Positions 42,097 through 52,200 are shown, counted from the first letter of the stretch. The stretch is DNA of 64,000 nt from an uncultured Draconibacterium sp. (GCF_963677575.1 NZ_OY782038.1:2108001-2172000); one strand, 5' to 3'. Notes: generated from the sequence alone by a model not told the origin. A program made the numbers and translations.

Positions 42097-42104
42097 CAAA
42101 GATA
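42097..42104 (-). promoter_or_regulatory. Displaced -7 box (TATCTTTG) of the GroES-like gene
   Basis: On the minus strand TATCTTTG is a perfect consensus. Without the insertion it would lie 21 nt before the ATG of the GroES-like gene. The insertion now puts 1.3 kb between them. Confidence 0.6.
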
Positions 42105-42341
42105 CAAGTTTTCGAATTTGCAGTAAAAAAAGTTAAAGGTTCAAGAATTTTTTTCTTCGATATTGAAAGGAGTTCTCAAACAAATAACCATTATTTTTTC
42201 GATCTATTTAACTCTTTATTCAATTTTTCAAAGAACTGCAAACACGCCTACATCTCTCTCTTTCTGCTTTTTATGAATTTTTATCAAAATTATTTTGAAA
42301 AAATATACTACTTTGTTTTGCATAGTACCATTTTTTATACT
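42105..42341. other. Spacer between the displaced promoter and the next promoter
   Basis: AT-rich, poly-T-rich sequence. A reading frame of 93 codons here is not convincing, having no conserved motif and extreme Phe/Tyr content. Confidence 0.4.
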
Positions 42342-42349
42342 TATATTTG
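42317..42349 (+). promoter_or_regulatory. Strong promoter of the WM-repeat protein gene
   Basis: TTTG at 42317-42320 and TATATTTG at 42342-42349 are spaced by 21 nt, close to the ideal Bacteroidota arrangement. Transcription would start near 42356, giving a leader of about 170 nt. Confidence 0.65.
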
Positions 42350-42515
42350 CAATACAAAGTTCAGGTTTTAAACCAGTACATTTTAAAAAAAAGTTCTAAA
42401 TTTTTGTAACGAATCCAATTTTTGGTCGTCTTAATATCGAAAACAAGAAAACAGAACGAGAAAACAAGAAACAAAAAAGTCGAAGCAACAAAAACAAGAA
42501 AACAAAAACAAAAGC

Positions 42516-42521
42516 AGGAGG
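42516..42521 (+). promoter_or_regulatory. Unusually strong Shine-Dalgarno (AGGAGG)
   Basis: AGGAGG lies 7 nt before the ATG at 42529. Bacteroidota genes rarely carry such a motif, and no other gene in this window shows one so clear. It fixes the start. Confidence 0.6.
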
Positions 42522-42528
42522 AAAAGTC

Positions 42529-43065
42529 ATGAAAACAACAAACAATGTTCAGAAAGCAATCACAAAATCAATGGCGGTTATTATTAGTTTGGTTTTGATC
42601 AGCATTACAGTAAATGCACAGGATTTTTGGAGAACCGTAATGGAAAGCAACAGCTTCAGCCAAATAGCCATGGCAATGACAGATAACTCTGAAGCTAGCT
42701 CAGCATCAGCCGATGCAACATCAACAACAGATATGAGTGCCTATGCTAAATATGCAGAAGTTGAAGCAGAAGAAGCATTAGACGTAGAAAACTGGATGCT
42801 TGCCGAAAACAATTTCTTTACAACAATAGAAGTAGCAACAGAAGCAGAAAACGCACTTGAAGTAGAAAACTGGATGACTGACGAAAGCTATTTTAACGGA
42901 ATGGCAAGCTACTTTAAAGTTGACGCTGAAGAAGCACTTGTAGTGGAAGACTGGATGCAAAATACCGACTACTTCGGAGTTCAAACAGTAGACGTTGAAG
43001 AAGAAGCAGAAGTAGGTTTAGAAGTGGAAGCATGGATGACAAACGCAGAAATCTGGAACATCTAA
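42529..43065 (+). CDS. Secreted acidic protein with four ALxVExWM repeats
   Basis: The 178-residue protein has a signal peptide (about 1-30, ending VNA-QD), a Ser/Thr/Ala-rich linker (51-70) and four repeats of 26-27 residues. Each repeat has the core [AG]-L-x-V-E-x-W-M at residues 83-90, 109-116, 136-143 and 163-170, followed by an aromatic pair (FF, YF, YF, IW). It is very acidic, with no Cys. I recognise no named family; the repeats are probably helical hairpins. A strong promoter, a low-complexity purine-rich leader, an SD motif and a terminator suggest high expression. Function unknown. Confidence 0.75.
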   Translation: MKTTNNVQKAITKSMAVIISLVLISITVNAQDFWRTVMESNSFSQIAMAMTDNSEASSASADATSTTDMSAYAKYAEVEAEEALDVENWMLAENNFFTTIEVATEAENALEVENWMTDESYFNGMASYFKVDAEEALVVEDWMQNTDYFGVQTVDVEEEAEVGLEVEAWMTNAEIWNI

Positions 43066-43089
43066 TTACGAATAACTCATTTTAATAAA

Positions 43090-43128
43090 AAAACCGCTGC
43101 TTTTTAATTAAAGCGGCGGTTTTTTATT
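43090..43128 (+). terminator. Rho-independent terminator of the WM-repeat gene
   Basis: AAACCGCTGCTTT and AAAGCGGCGGTTT pair with one mismatch around TTAATT and are followed by TTTTATTT. Confidence 0.85.
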
Positions 43129-43138
43129 TATTGTAACT

Positions 43139-43238
43139 GTCATTTCGAACGCAGTGAGAATTGAAAATCAGCGGAGCTAAATCTGTAACACTTATAGATT
43201 ACGCTAAAGATTTCTCCTCATTCTTCGTTCGAAATGAC
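43139..43238. repeat. Dispersed hairpin repeat, copy 3, with perfect 13-bp ends
   Basis: GTCATTTCGAACG at 43139-43151 and CGTTCGAAATGAC at 43226-43238 are perfect inverted repeats. The core is shared with 16354-16455 in reversed orientation. Confidence 0.8.
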
Positions 43239-43258
43239 AATATTTTCTACTTACAAAT

Positions 43259-44038
43259 TTAAGTTATCAGGTATTCATTATGGATATCTGTTAAAACCTC
43301 ACAACCCGTTGGAGTTACCAGAACGGTATGTTCAAACTGTGCCGACAGTTTATTATCAACTGTCCTTGCTGTCCAGCCATCGTTTTTATCGATCACCGCT
43401 TTGGGTTTTCCCTGGTTAATCATCGGCTCAATAGTAAATATCATTCCCGGTTTCATTTCCGGTCCTGAGTTTCTTCGCGAAGCATGATCTACCTGCGGTT
43501 CTTCATGAAAATCGATACCAACACCGTGTCCACAAAACTCATAAACAACACTGTACCCCTGTGCTTTGGCATAACGCTGAATAACAAACCCGATATTTCC
43601 GAAACGGTTGCCCGGTTTCACCTGCTCAATTCCAAGATCGAGGCAGTGGCCGGTGGTATCGATAAGATCTTCCACTTCCTGACTAACATCACCCACTGTA
43701 AACATACGCGAAGTATCGCCGTAGAAACCGTCTAAAATTGTTGTTATATCAATATTCAGGATATCGCCTTCTTTCAAAACTGTAGCTTTTGAAGGAATAC
43801 CGTGACAAATTACCTCATTTAAAGAAATACAACTCGATTTGGGATAACCGTTGTATCCCTTAGTAGCTGAGATTGCTCCATGAGATCGAATAAATTCATC
43901 GATCTTATCATCAATGAATTCGGTGTTCATTCCAGCCTTTACAAACTGTTCGGCATAATCAAGTGCTTGCGCAGCGAGTCTTGAGCTTTTTCGTATACCT
44001 TCAATCTGTTCCGGTGTCTTTATTATTATTTTTCCCAT
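43259..44038 (-). CDS. map: Methionine aminopeptidase, type I
   Basis: From the ATG at 44038 the protein has 259 residues: MGKIIIKTPEQIEGIRKSSRL, then SLNEVICHGIP (metal-site His), NIDITTILDGFYGDTSRMF (two metal Asp), GHGVGIDFHEEPQV (metal His) and TIEPMI and QFEHTVLVT (metal Glu). All five metal ligands of the type I enzyme are visible. It removes the N-terminal Met from new proteins. The longer reading from 44173 would add 45 residues with no conserved feature. It is followed by a dispersed hairpin repeat. Confidence 0.96.
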   Translation of the reverse strand: MGKIIIKTPEQIEGIRKSSRLAAQALDYAEQFVKAGMNTEFIDDKIDEFIRSHGAISATKGYNGYPKSSCISLNEVICHGIPSKATVLKEGDILNIDITTILDGFYGDTSRMFTVGDVSQEVEDLIDTTGHCLDLGIEQVKPGNRFGNIGFVIQRYAKAQGYSVVYEFCGHGVGIDFHEEPQVDHASRRNSGPEMKPGMIFTIEPMINQGKPKAVIDKNDGWTARTVDNKLSAQFEHTVLVTPTGCEVLTDIHNEYLIT

Positions 44039-44270
44039 AAAACTTAATATTTGCTGCAAAATTGAACATTTGTTATTGATTTTCAAAAACCGAACAATAA
44101 ATTTGCGAAAAAGTTTATATAAAGCCGGAAGTTGAAAGACCGAAGAGGAAAGACAAAATCTTTTGGGACACATTATTTTATCATTGGTACTTTTGCTATT
44201 AACAGGGGAGGATTAATACCAATCTTGTTAAACTTCCAACTTCGCATTCCGGTCATCTAACCGTTTTAGC

Positions 44271-45005
44271 ATGAAACACAAACAGGAATTAACAACAAAA
44301 TCATATTTCGTTAGCCGTTTCAGGGAACTTTCTACTTCCTTCCTGTTTTGGCAAATGCAGGATATTGCCTGGGAACACGCCGAAAAATTAGGCCTTGGGT
44401 TTGATAATCTCCAAAAGGAAAAACAATTTTGGGTATTATCGCGCCTGCTGGTTAAAATAAAACGGCGCCCGCAATGGGGCGAGAAATTTACAGTTGAAAC
44501 CTGGCCTGCCGGAATTGATGGATTGCTGGCACTTCGCGACATTCATTTTATTGATGCCAACGGCGAAAGTATAATTAAAGCTACCACCAGTTGGCTGGTG
44601 CTCGACCAAAAAACCAAACGAATTGTAAAACTGGAACTGGGCTCCATTCCGTTACACGAAGAACGCGTTCTGGAAACAAATGCCGGTAAAGTAAAGCCGG
44701 TAAAATCGGAAGAAGAAGTGTTTTTTAGCCCGGTGCTTTTTAACGAAATCGACGTTAACCAGCATTTTAACAGCGGACGCTATCTCGAACGTATTATCGA
44801 CAGCTACGATTTTGATTTCCACGAACAGAATGAGCTCACCGAATTTGAGGTGAATTTTGTAAAAGAAGGCATTCAAAACGACCGGTTGGGAATTAAGAAA
44901 CAAATTCTGGATAAAAATAATCATATTTGTAGTGTTGTTCGCGAAAGCGACGGAGCCGATTTGATCCGCGCCCGACTAGTTTGGAGCCCGCGGAAACAGA
45001 CTTAA
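44271..45005 (+). CDS. Acyl-ACP thioesterase
   Basis: The 244-residue protein has two hot-dog folds typical of acyl-[acyl carrier protein] thioesterase (FatA/FatB-like in bacteria). Visible are LQMQDIAWEHAEKLG-like FWQMQDIAWEHAEKLG near residue 27, VLSRLLVKIKRRPQWGE, RDIHFIDANGE, and in the second half DVNQHFNSGRYLERIID, which contains the catalytic Asn/His pair. It releases fatty acids from ACP. The gene stands alone and starts with ATG at 44271, 232 nt after map in divergent orientation. Confidence 0.88.
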   Translation: MKHKQELTTKSYFVSRFRELSTSFLFWQMQDIAWEHAEKLGLGFDNLQKEKQFWVLSRLLVKIKRRPQWGEKFTVETWPAGIDGLLALRDIHFIDANGESIIKATTSWLVLDQKTKRIVKLELGSIPLHEERVLETNAGKVKPVKSEEEVFFSPVLFNEIDVNQHFNSGRYLERIIDSYDFDFHEQNELTEFEVNFVKEGIQNDRLGIKKQILDKNNHICSVVRESDGADLIRARLVWSPRKQT

Positions 45006-45099
45006 AACAAAAACAGTTCTAAAAAAATATCACAGTCTCTTTTTCTTTTAGGAATAAGTAAGATGAAATGATCAAAAAAAAATCAGGCAATTTCAAACG

Positions 45100-45128
45100 T
45101 TTGCATTGATTTTTAGCAGCTTATTTTG
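45100..45128 (+). promoter_or_regulatory. Possible GH97 promoter
   Basis: TTTG (45100-45103) and TTATTTTG (7/8 match, 45121-45128) are spaced by 17 nt, slightly short. The leader to 45193 would be about 60 nt. Confidence 0.3.
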
Positions 45129-45192
45129 AATTATTTATACTAACAAAAGCCAATAATTAAAGATTTATTAAGGCAACAATACTTAAAGGGAA

Positions 45193-47328
45193 ATGAAGAG
45201 ATTACTATTGATTTTTGTGCTCGCCGTCGGCACATTCTTTAGCCAGGCTGAAGAAATTACTTCTCCGAACGGAAAAATGAAACTTACCTTTGATTTAACA
45301 AATGGAACGCCGGTCTATCAACTTCAACTGGAAGACAAAACAATCATCAAATCCAGCAAACTTGGGCTCGAATTAAGAGATGCGGAATCACTGTTAAGCG
45401 GGTTTACCGTTTCCGACAGTAAAACTTCCACTTTCGATGAAACATGGAAACCGGTTTGGGGCGAACAAAGCGAGATTCGTAACCACTACAACGAACTGGA
45501 GGTTACTTTATACCAGTCGGCCACCAACCGGAAAATGATCATCCGTTTCCGTGTTTTTAACGACGGAATTGGTTTTCGTTATGAATTTCCGGAACAGGAA
45601 AACCTGGTTTATTTTGTGGTGAAAGACGAACGCACCGAGTTCGCAATGGACGGCGACCACACTGCATTCTGGATTCCTGGCGATTACGACACGCAGGAAT
45701 ACGATTACACCAAATCGAAGTTATCAGAAATTCGTGGATTGATGGAAAAGGCAATTACGCCAAATACATCGCAAACGCCAATCTCGGCCACCGCTGTACA
45801 AACTGCTTTAATGATGAAAACCGACGGTGGTTATTACATCAACCTCCACGAAGCTGCGTTGAAAGATTATTCGTGCATGCACCTCGAGTTAGATGATAAA
45901 AAGATGGTTTTTAAATCGGTTCTAACACCCGATGCACAAGGAAACATGGCCTACATGCAGGCTCCTTGTACAACGCCGTGGCGAACGGTTATTGCCGGTA
46001 AAAAAGCTGGCGATATTCTGCTTTCAAATATCACACTTAATTTGAATGAACCTTGTGCATACGAAAATACCGACTGGATTAAACCGGTGAAATATGTTGG
46101 CGTTTGGTGGGAAATGATCACCGGAAAAAGTTCGTGGGCATACACCAATGTGCCAAGTGTAAAACTGGGTGAAACTGATTATTCAAAAACTACTCCGAAC
46201 GGAATTCATGCAGCAAACACTGAAGAAGTAAAAAAATACATTGATTTTGCCGCAGAAAATGGCTTGGATGCTGTTTTGGTAGAAGGCTGGAACGAAGGCT
46301 GGGAAGACTGGTTCAATAAATCGAAAGACTTTGTTTTTGACTTTGTTACGCCCTACCCCGATTTTGATGTTGCCGAATTGCGCGACTACGCAAAAAGCAA
46401 AAATGTACACCTGATGATGCACCACGAAACTTCAAGCTCGGTGCGTAACTACGAGCGCCATTTAGATACGGCCTACCAGTTTATGGCCAACAACAACTAC
46501 AACTCGGTAAAAAGCGGTTATGTGGGCGATATAATTCCGCGTGGCGAATACCACTACGGACAATGGATGGTGAACCACTACTTATACGCAGTAAAAAAAG
46601 CTGCCGATTACAAAATTATGGTGAATGCGCACGAAGCAGTTCGCCCAACAGGTTTGTGCCGGACTTATCCCAACCTGATTGGTAACGAATCGGCGCGGGG
46701 GACCGAGTACGAAGCTTTTGGAGGAAACCATGTAGATCACACAACCATTCTTCCGTTTACACGTTTGATTGGTGGACCGATGGATTACACTCCGGGTATT
46801 TTCGAAACGCACGTTAGCGTGTACAATCCTGATAATAATTCGCAGGTTCGTACAACCATTGCGCGCCAGTTGGCATTGTATGTTACCATGTACAGTCCGC
46901 TGCAAATGGCTGCCGATTTGCCGACTACTTACGAGAAATATATGGATGCTTTCCAGTTCATAAAAGACGTGGCTCTTGATTGGGATAAGTCGTTGGTTTT
47001 GGAAGCAGAACCGGGTGATTACATTACTTACGCCCGAAAAGAAAAAGGAAGCGAAAACTGGTTTGTGGGGCGCACAAACGACGAAGAAGCCCGCACTTCG
47101 GAAATCAGTTTTGATTTTCTGAATCCTGATCAGAAATACATAGCAACGGTTTATGCCGATGCAAAAGATGCCGATTGGAAAACCAATCCACAAGCTTATG
47201 AGATCAATAAATACGTGGTTTCAAGCAAATCGGGATTAAAACAACAATGTGCTCCCGGTGGCGGTTATGCAATTAGCATAATTCCTGCCAATGACAAGTC
47301 GGAATTAAAAGGATTAAAGAAGCTATAG
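45193..47328 (+). CDS. susB: GH97 alpha-glucosidase (SusB-like, inverting type)
   Basis: The 711-residue enzyme has a signal peptide (1-19), an N-terminal beta-supersandwich, a TIM barrel and a C-terminal beta-domain. The three acidic residues of the inverting SusB enzyme are present: Glu412 in MMHHETSS, Glu481 in NAHEAVRPTG and Glu505 in ARGTEYEAF. Each lies exactly 27 residues before the SusB positions 439, 508 and 532, so spacing is conserved. This argues for an inverting alpha-glucosidase and not the retaining Asp-dependent GH97 type. It converges on susD and should cut alpha-glucans or oligosaccharides taken up by the adjacent SusCD. Confidence 0.94.
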   Translation: MKRLLLIFVLAVGTFFSQAEEITSPNGKMKLTFDLTNGTPVYQLQLEDKTIIKSSKLGLELRDAESLLSGFTVSDSKTSTFDETWKPVWGEQSEIRNHYNELEVTLYQSATNRKMIIRFRVFNDGIGFRYEFPEQENLVYFVVKDERTEFAMDGDHTAFWIPGDYDTQEYDYTKSKLSEIRGLMEKAITPNTSQTPISATAVQTALMMKTDGGYYINLHEAALKDYSCMHLELDDKKMVFKSVLTPDAQGNMAYMQAPCTTPWRTVIAGKKAGDILLSNITLNLNEPCAYENTDWIKPVKYVGVWWEMITGKSSWAYTNVPSVKLGETDYSKTTPNGIHAANTEEVKKYIDFAAENGLDAVLVEGWNEGWEDWFNKSKDFVFDFVTPYPDFDVAELRDYAKSKNVHLMMHHETSSSVRNYERHLDTAYQFMANNNYNSVKSGYVGDIIPRGEYHYGQWMVNHYLYAVKKAADYKIMVNAHEAVRPTGLCRTYPNLIGNESARGTEYEAFGGNHVDHTTILPFTRLIGGPMDYTPGIFETHVSVYNPDNNSQVRTTIARQLALYVTMYSPLQMAADLPTTYEKYMDAFQFIKDVALDWDKSLVLEAEPGDYITYARKEKGSENWFVGRTNDEEARTSEISFDFLNPDQKYIATVYADAKDADWKTNPQAYEINKYVVSSKSGLKQQCAPGGGYAISIIPANDKSELKGLKKL

Positions 47329-47340
47329 TTCCCAATAAAA

Positions 47341-47368
47341 GAGGATCTCAAAGTGAGATCCTCTTTTA
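47341..47368 (+). terminator. Rho-independent terminator of the GH97 gene
   Basis: GAGGATCTCA and TGAGATCCTC form a perfect stem around AAG and are followed by TTTT. Confidence 0.85.
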
Positions 47369-47706
47369 AAAAAAGCCACCAACATTAGCTGGTGGCAAGA
47401 TTATTCGTAGAACCAATTCCGGTCTCTCCGGAATTATATTTTGCTTTAGTTCTTCACTCATCGAAATACCTATCCGTTAGTAATGAGCCATAAGCAAAAG
47501 ATTGAAGACAGTGAGTTACTTGTAACGTAATTTTAGTTGATCGATTAAAAAGGCATTATCTGCCGAGTATATGCCCGGACAAATTCTGCAATAGCTTTAT
47601 TTTTTCGTTTTAGTAATACTCAACCGTCTTCCTAAAATTGAATTGAATTAAATAAACCCATCACCGGCAAAACCGGTAACGGGTTTTCTAACTAAACTTA
47701 ACTATA
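47369..47706. other. Convergent spacer with susD terminator
   Basis: Besides the GH97 terminator it holds a second hairpin at 47655-47686 (ACCCATCACCGG / CCGGTAACGGGT) which serves susD on the minus strand. No gene is seen. Confidence 0.55.
47655..47686 (-). terminator. Terminator of the susC-susD operon
   Basis: ACCCATCACCGG and CCGGTAACGGGT pair with one mismatch; the minus strand continues with TTATTT. Confidence 0.6.
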
Positions 47707-49236
47707 CTAGTAATCCGGATTTTGTACCAATTCCGGGTTCGCATCTAATGCAGTTTGCGGAATTGGGAAAATCAGACATTTTTCCGGGGTTACGTCTTTC
47801 CACCCAGGAATTTCATCAAGGAATGTTCCGAAGCGAATCATATCCTGACGCGCTGAAATCTCCCATGCTAATTCAAAACGACGTTCTTTGTATACATCGT
47901 CCAAGGTAACACTTGAGTACAATTTATCAGCACTATCAAATGCACGTGCTCTTAATAAGTTTATCAAACGGGTAGCTTCTGCATTATCCTCATCCATACG
48001 AACCAAAGCTTCAGCTTTCATTAAATAAATGTCAGCCAACCTGAAAATAGCCATATCATTTTCCATATCTCCGTTCAAACCACTTTCAAAATCCCATTTT
48101 GAGCAGCGTGCTCCTTCTTCCTGCTCAACCTGTCCCCAACCATCTTCATCAAGGTTATATTTTATCTCAATGTCAATGGTATGAATTAATTCGCGACCAT
48201 GAGCAGTTATAAGAACTGAACCATCAGTATCGTACATTGGTCCTATTAAAAATGACCAATCAACACGCTTGTCATCTTCATCAAAATCTTTAACATACTG
48301 AGGCATAGCACTAACACCATTCCATGTTCCCACGTTTAGGTTTAGAGGAATCGGATCTAAATAGTGCAATGTTCTTTTATGAATATGATTTCCCTCGTCG
48401 GCAGTACTAAAAACTATTGGGAAAATTATCTCTTTCGAGTTTTGGTTTTGAACTACAAAGCTGGCTTTAAAATTAGGCTCCAGCACATAATCCATTCCCA
48501 TAACCTCATCGCAGGCATCAATACATTCCTGCCATTTAGGGCCGCCTTCAGGATACCAAACTTCTGCATTTAAATACATTTTTGCCAAAAGCGTATTCAC
48601 CACTCCCTTGGTAACTTTACCATAACTTGCTGCAGTTACATCATCCCGAACGATGTCTTTAATGGCATTCAACTCACTTAAAACGAACTGGTAAACATTC
48701 GTTCTTGATTCGGTTGCCGGATTTGACGTGTCGTTAAAATCGGTTACAATCGGAACGTTTCCGTAATAGTCGAGCAGCAAGTAATACCAAAATGCGCGCA
48801 CGCCTCTAATTTCTGCAAGGATTTGTTCTTTATCGGTAATACTCTCGTTTTCCTCAATCATCGAGTAAATTTTATTACAGCTAGAGATACTTTCCATTGC
48901 TGAATTGTAAGAGTCGCGAACTAAACTGGTATTAGGAGTCCAGGTGTGTAGTCTTAATTCTTTATATTGTCCACCATCCCACCAGTCGCCTCCTTTTCGT
49001 GTGGGAGTAATTGCCATATCGGCAGAGCACTCGCTTAACAGAAAATAATTGCCAGGAAATACACCTTTAAGTGTACGGTATATTGGGGCAATAAGAGAGT
49101 TAATTTGCAATTCAGTATTTCCAAACTCATCTACCGGCAGTTTATCAAATACTTCTTCGTCAAGATCAGTACATCCTTGATATAAAAATGAAAGAAAGAA
49201 GACGAAAACAAGTGATAATATTTTTGTTTTTTTCAT
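47707..49236 (-). CDS. susD: RagB/SusD family nutrient uptake lipoprotein
   Basis: The 509-residue lipoprotein (signal MKKTKILSLVFVFFLSFLYQGC, Cys22) has SusD helical-repeat features: an N-terminal region with DKLPVDEFGNTELQ, YYLLLDYYGNVPIVTDF, AKMYLNAEVWYPEGGPKWQECIDACDEVM and the C-terminal RRFELAWEISARQDMIRFGTFLD. It would sit on the cell surface over the SusC barrel and bind a glycan. The order susC-susD and 18-bp gap are standard. The substrate is likely an alpha-glucan given the neighbouring GH97. Confidence 0.95.
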   Translation of the reverse strand: MKKTKILSLVFVFFLSFLYQGCTDLDEEVFDKLPVDEFGNTELQINSLIAPIYRTLKGVFPGNYFLLSECSADMAITPTRKGGDWWDGGQYKELRLHTWTPNTSLVRDSYNSAMESISSCNKIYSMIEENESITDKEQILAEIRGVRAFWYYLLLDYYGNVPIVTDFNDTSNPATESRTNVYQFVLSELNAIKDIVRDDVTAASYGKVTKGVVNTLLAKMYLNAEVWYPEGGPKWQECIDACDEVMGMDYVLEPNFKASFVVQNQNSKEIIFPIVFSTADEGNHIHKRTLHYLDPIPLNLNVGTWNGVSAMPQYVKDFDEDDKRVDWSFLIGPMYDTDGSVLITAHGRELIHTIDIEIKYNLDEDGWGQVEQEEGARCSKWDFESGLNGDMENDMAIFRLADIYLMKAEALVRMDEDNAEATRLINLLRARAFDSADKLYSSVTLDDVYKERRFELAWEISARQDMIRFGTFLDEIPGWKDVTPEKCLIFPIPQTALDANPELVQNPDY

Positions 49237-49254
49237 AATTCAAAATTATTTAGG

Positions 49255-52200
49255 TTAAAAGCTGATGTTTACTCCCAAGGAAACTGTCCTTGATTTTGGA
49301 TAATATTCACGACCTTCAACTCCAGGATCGAGGCCTGCCATTTCAACTTCCGGATCTAAACCGGTGTAATTGGTTATAGTAAACAGGTTTTGTCCGGTAA
49401 CATATACCCTCAGTTTTCTGATATACTCAATTTTAGACACGTCGAAACTATAACTCAGGCTCAAATTGTCTAATTTAAGGAAGGACCCTTTTTCGATGTA
49501 ATAGCTACAATATTTTGGGTTATCGGCCAAACCAATAGTTAACGCATCGTGTAACACATTTGCTCCGGGTAACCACTGTGTGGTAGCATACGACATTTTT
49601 GAGAAGTTCAACAGGTCGTTTCCATAAACTCCCCTAAAAAAGAAGTTCAATTCCCAGTTTTTATAATTGATGATATTGGAAATACCGTAAGTTAATTTGG
49701 GTTGAGCCGACCCGATATAAGTACGGTCGTCGTTGGTTAATCCTGGTTCTCCGTCAATCATATCATCCATAATGTACATTCCATCCTCGTCAAGACCTTC
49801 GCAAAGCCAACCATAGAATGTTCCCACTTCTTTACCTTCTTCAACAATATGAGTTGTATTACTAGAACCACCGCGAATCCATGCATCACCAGTTAAAATT
49901 GAGCTGGTTGAAAATTCATCGTTTGATAGTTTTGTGATTTTATTTTTATTGTGAGCCAGGTTTATTGAGGTAGTCCACCTAAAATCGTTTTTACGAATAA
50001 TATCTCCGCTAATCAGGAATTCAAAGCCTTTGTTTGACATTGTTCCCACATTGGCTAACATATCAGGATAAAGATACGGTGGCACCGGAACCTGGTAAGT
50101 ATATAACAAATCTGAGGTTTTCTTATTATAGTATTCAATGGTACCATTTATCCGGCTATTCAGAATATTGTAATCCAAACCAATATTAAACATTGATGTT
50201 TCTTCCCACTTCAGGTTTTCGTTAGCATTCTGGCTAATCTGATATGCTCTGTACCATTTTCCATTGTCGTAATACTGCCCCTCGCTACCATAAAGCTCTA
50301 AAGATTTGTACGGATCAATTCCGTCCTGATTTCCTGATATACCATAACCAACACGAAGTTTTAAATCATCTAAAAAATCAGCTCCTTGCATAAACGATTC
50401 TTCGTTAATTCGCCACGCTGCTGAAACCGAAGGGAATGTTGCCCATTTGTGATTATCTCCAAACTTAGACGAACCATCATAACGAAATGAAGCTGTAAAA
50501 ATATACTTCATCTTATAGTTATAATTTACCCTTCCAAAAAACGAAACAAGCTTATTCATATTCGCTCCTGACCAAACATCAGATGGACGAAGATTTTCTC
50601 CTGCCCCTAAATTATCATATCCAAAAAAGTCGGTTACAAATTGTCTGTTTTGTGCACCTGAATTTTGGTATTCGTTTTTTTCGTAAGAATAACCAGCCAA
50701 CAATCCAATTTTGTGATCATTAATTGATTTTTGATAGTTCAAAGTAGTTTCCAGCAAGTTTTTATCCGCGGTCCAGCCTTCGCGTTTAGCATATCCCTGG
50801 TCGTTACGTCCTCTTTCTGTTTCCGAGTTGTAATATTGACCATAATCGTTTGTTTCTCTTTGCTTGTGTAATTTTACACCTGCAGTCAGTCCTTCAACCA
50901 AATCTAACTGTACATCAACATTTCCGAAATAAAGATTTCGCTTATTCAGTTGACTATTATATTCGATATTACGCACCGGGTTTCCCTGGTCATATTCCTG
51001 TGTATCGAACCATGTACCGTCGTCATATTTTACAGGAGCAACCGGAATCATATTGTATGCCAATACAAAATTACGGGTATCGGTTGGTGAGTAATCACGG
51101 GTGGTAATAGCACCGGTAAACGCAACATTTAATTTATCGCCCAACGCTTTTTGGTTGAAAGAGAAACGTGCATTGAAACGTTCCATCTCGTTATCGTTTA
51201 CAACTCCTTTTTGATCGAGGTAAGAGATTGATGCCCGATAATTACTGGTTTTACCACCACCTGAGAATGAAAAGTTATGGTTTTGGCTGATTCCTGTTCG
51301 CATAATTTCATCAAACCAATCTGTATTTGCCCCCAAATCAAGCCCTTCCGTATCAATTCCATTGGCTGAGGTATAATCGCGCCATTCTTGAGCAGTAAGC
51401 ACATCGGGAACATTTGTTACCGTACTGGCCGCCATGTAACCATCGTATTCAATTATACTTTCATTATTTTTTCCCTTTTTAGTGGTGATCAGGATTACTC
51501 CACTGGCTGAACGCGAACCGTAAATAGCGGCAGCAGAAGCATCTTTCAAAACACTAATTGATTCAATATCCTGAGGAGCTACAGATGACATACTTAATCC
51601 CGGAACACCGTCGATTACAATAAACGGCTGGCTACTTCCGGTTAGCGAAGATGTACCCCGCAAACGGATTGTTTGTTCGGAGGTTACATCGCCACTTCCC
51701 AAAGTAATGGAAAGACCAGCAACTTTACCTTTTAACAAATCTACGGCATCCTGGGTCAGGCCCTTGTTAAAATCCTTTTCCGATACGTTACTGATAGATC
51801 CGGTAACTTCACGTTTCTGTTGGGTTCCATAACCGATTGCCACCACTTCGTCAAGTTGCATAACATCTTCCTGCAAGGTGATGTTAAATAACGATTGTGT
51901 ACCTATTATAACTTCTTGTGTTTGAAATCCCACAAAAGAAAATAAAAGTTTCGTTGCATCTGTAGGAACATTTAACTCGAAGGTACCATCAGCATCAGTA
52001 ACAGTTCCGATGGTAGTTCCTTCAACAACAACCGACACGCCGGGGATTGGGCCTCCGTCGGCATCGTTTACAACTCCCGAAATAGTTTTAGCCTGTTGGT
52101 CAAGAATTTTATCAAGTGTTTCCGATTTATTCATAATCGCAATTTGGCGATCGCTTATCGCATAGGTAAGGTTCGTTTCGTTCAATGCCTGTTCCAGCAC

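Noticed and set aside
42090..42371. 93-codon frame after the IS4-family element
   Set aside because: Composition is extreme (Phe, Tyr, Asn), and it runs over the promoter of the next gene. It probably only reflects AT-rich sequence.
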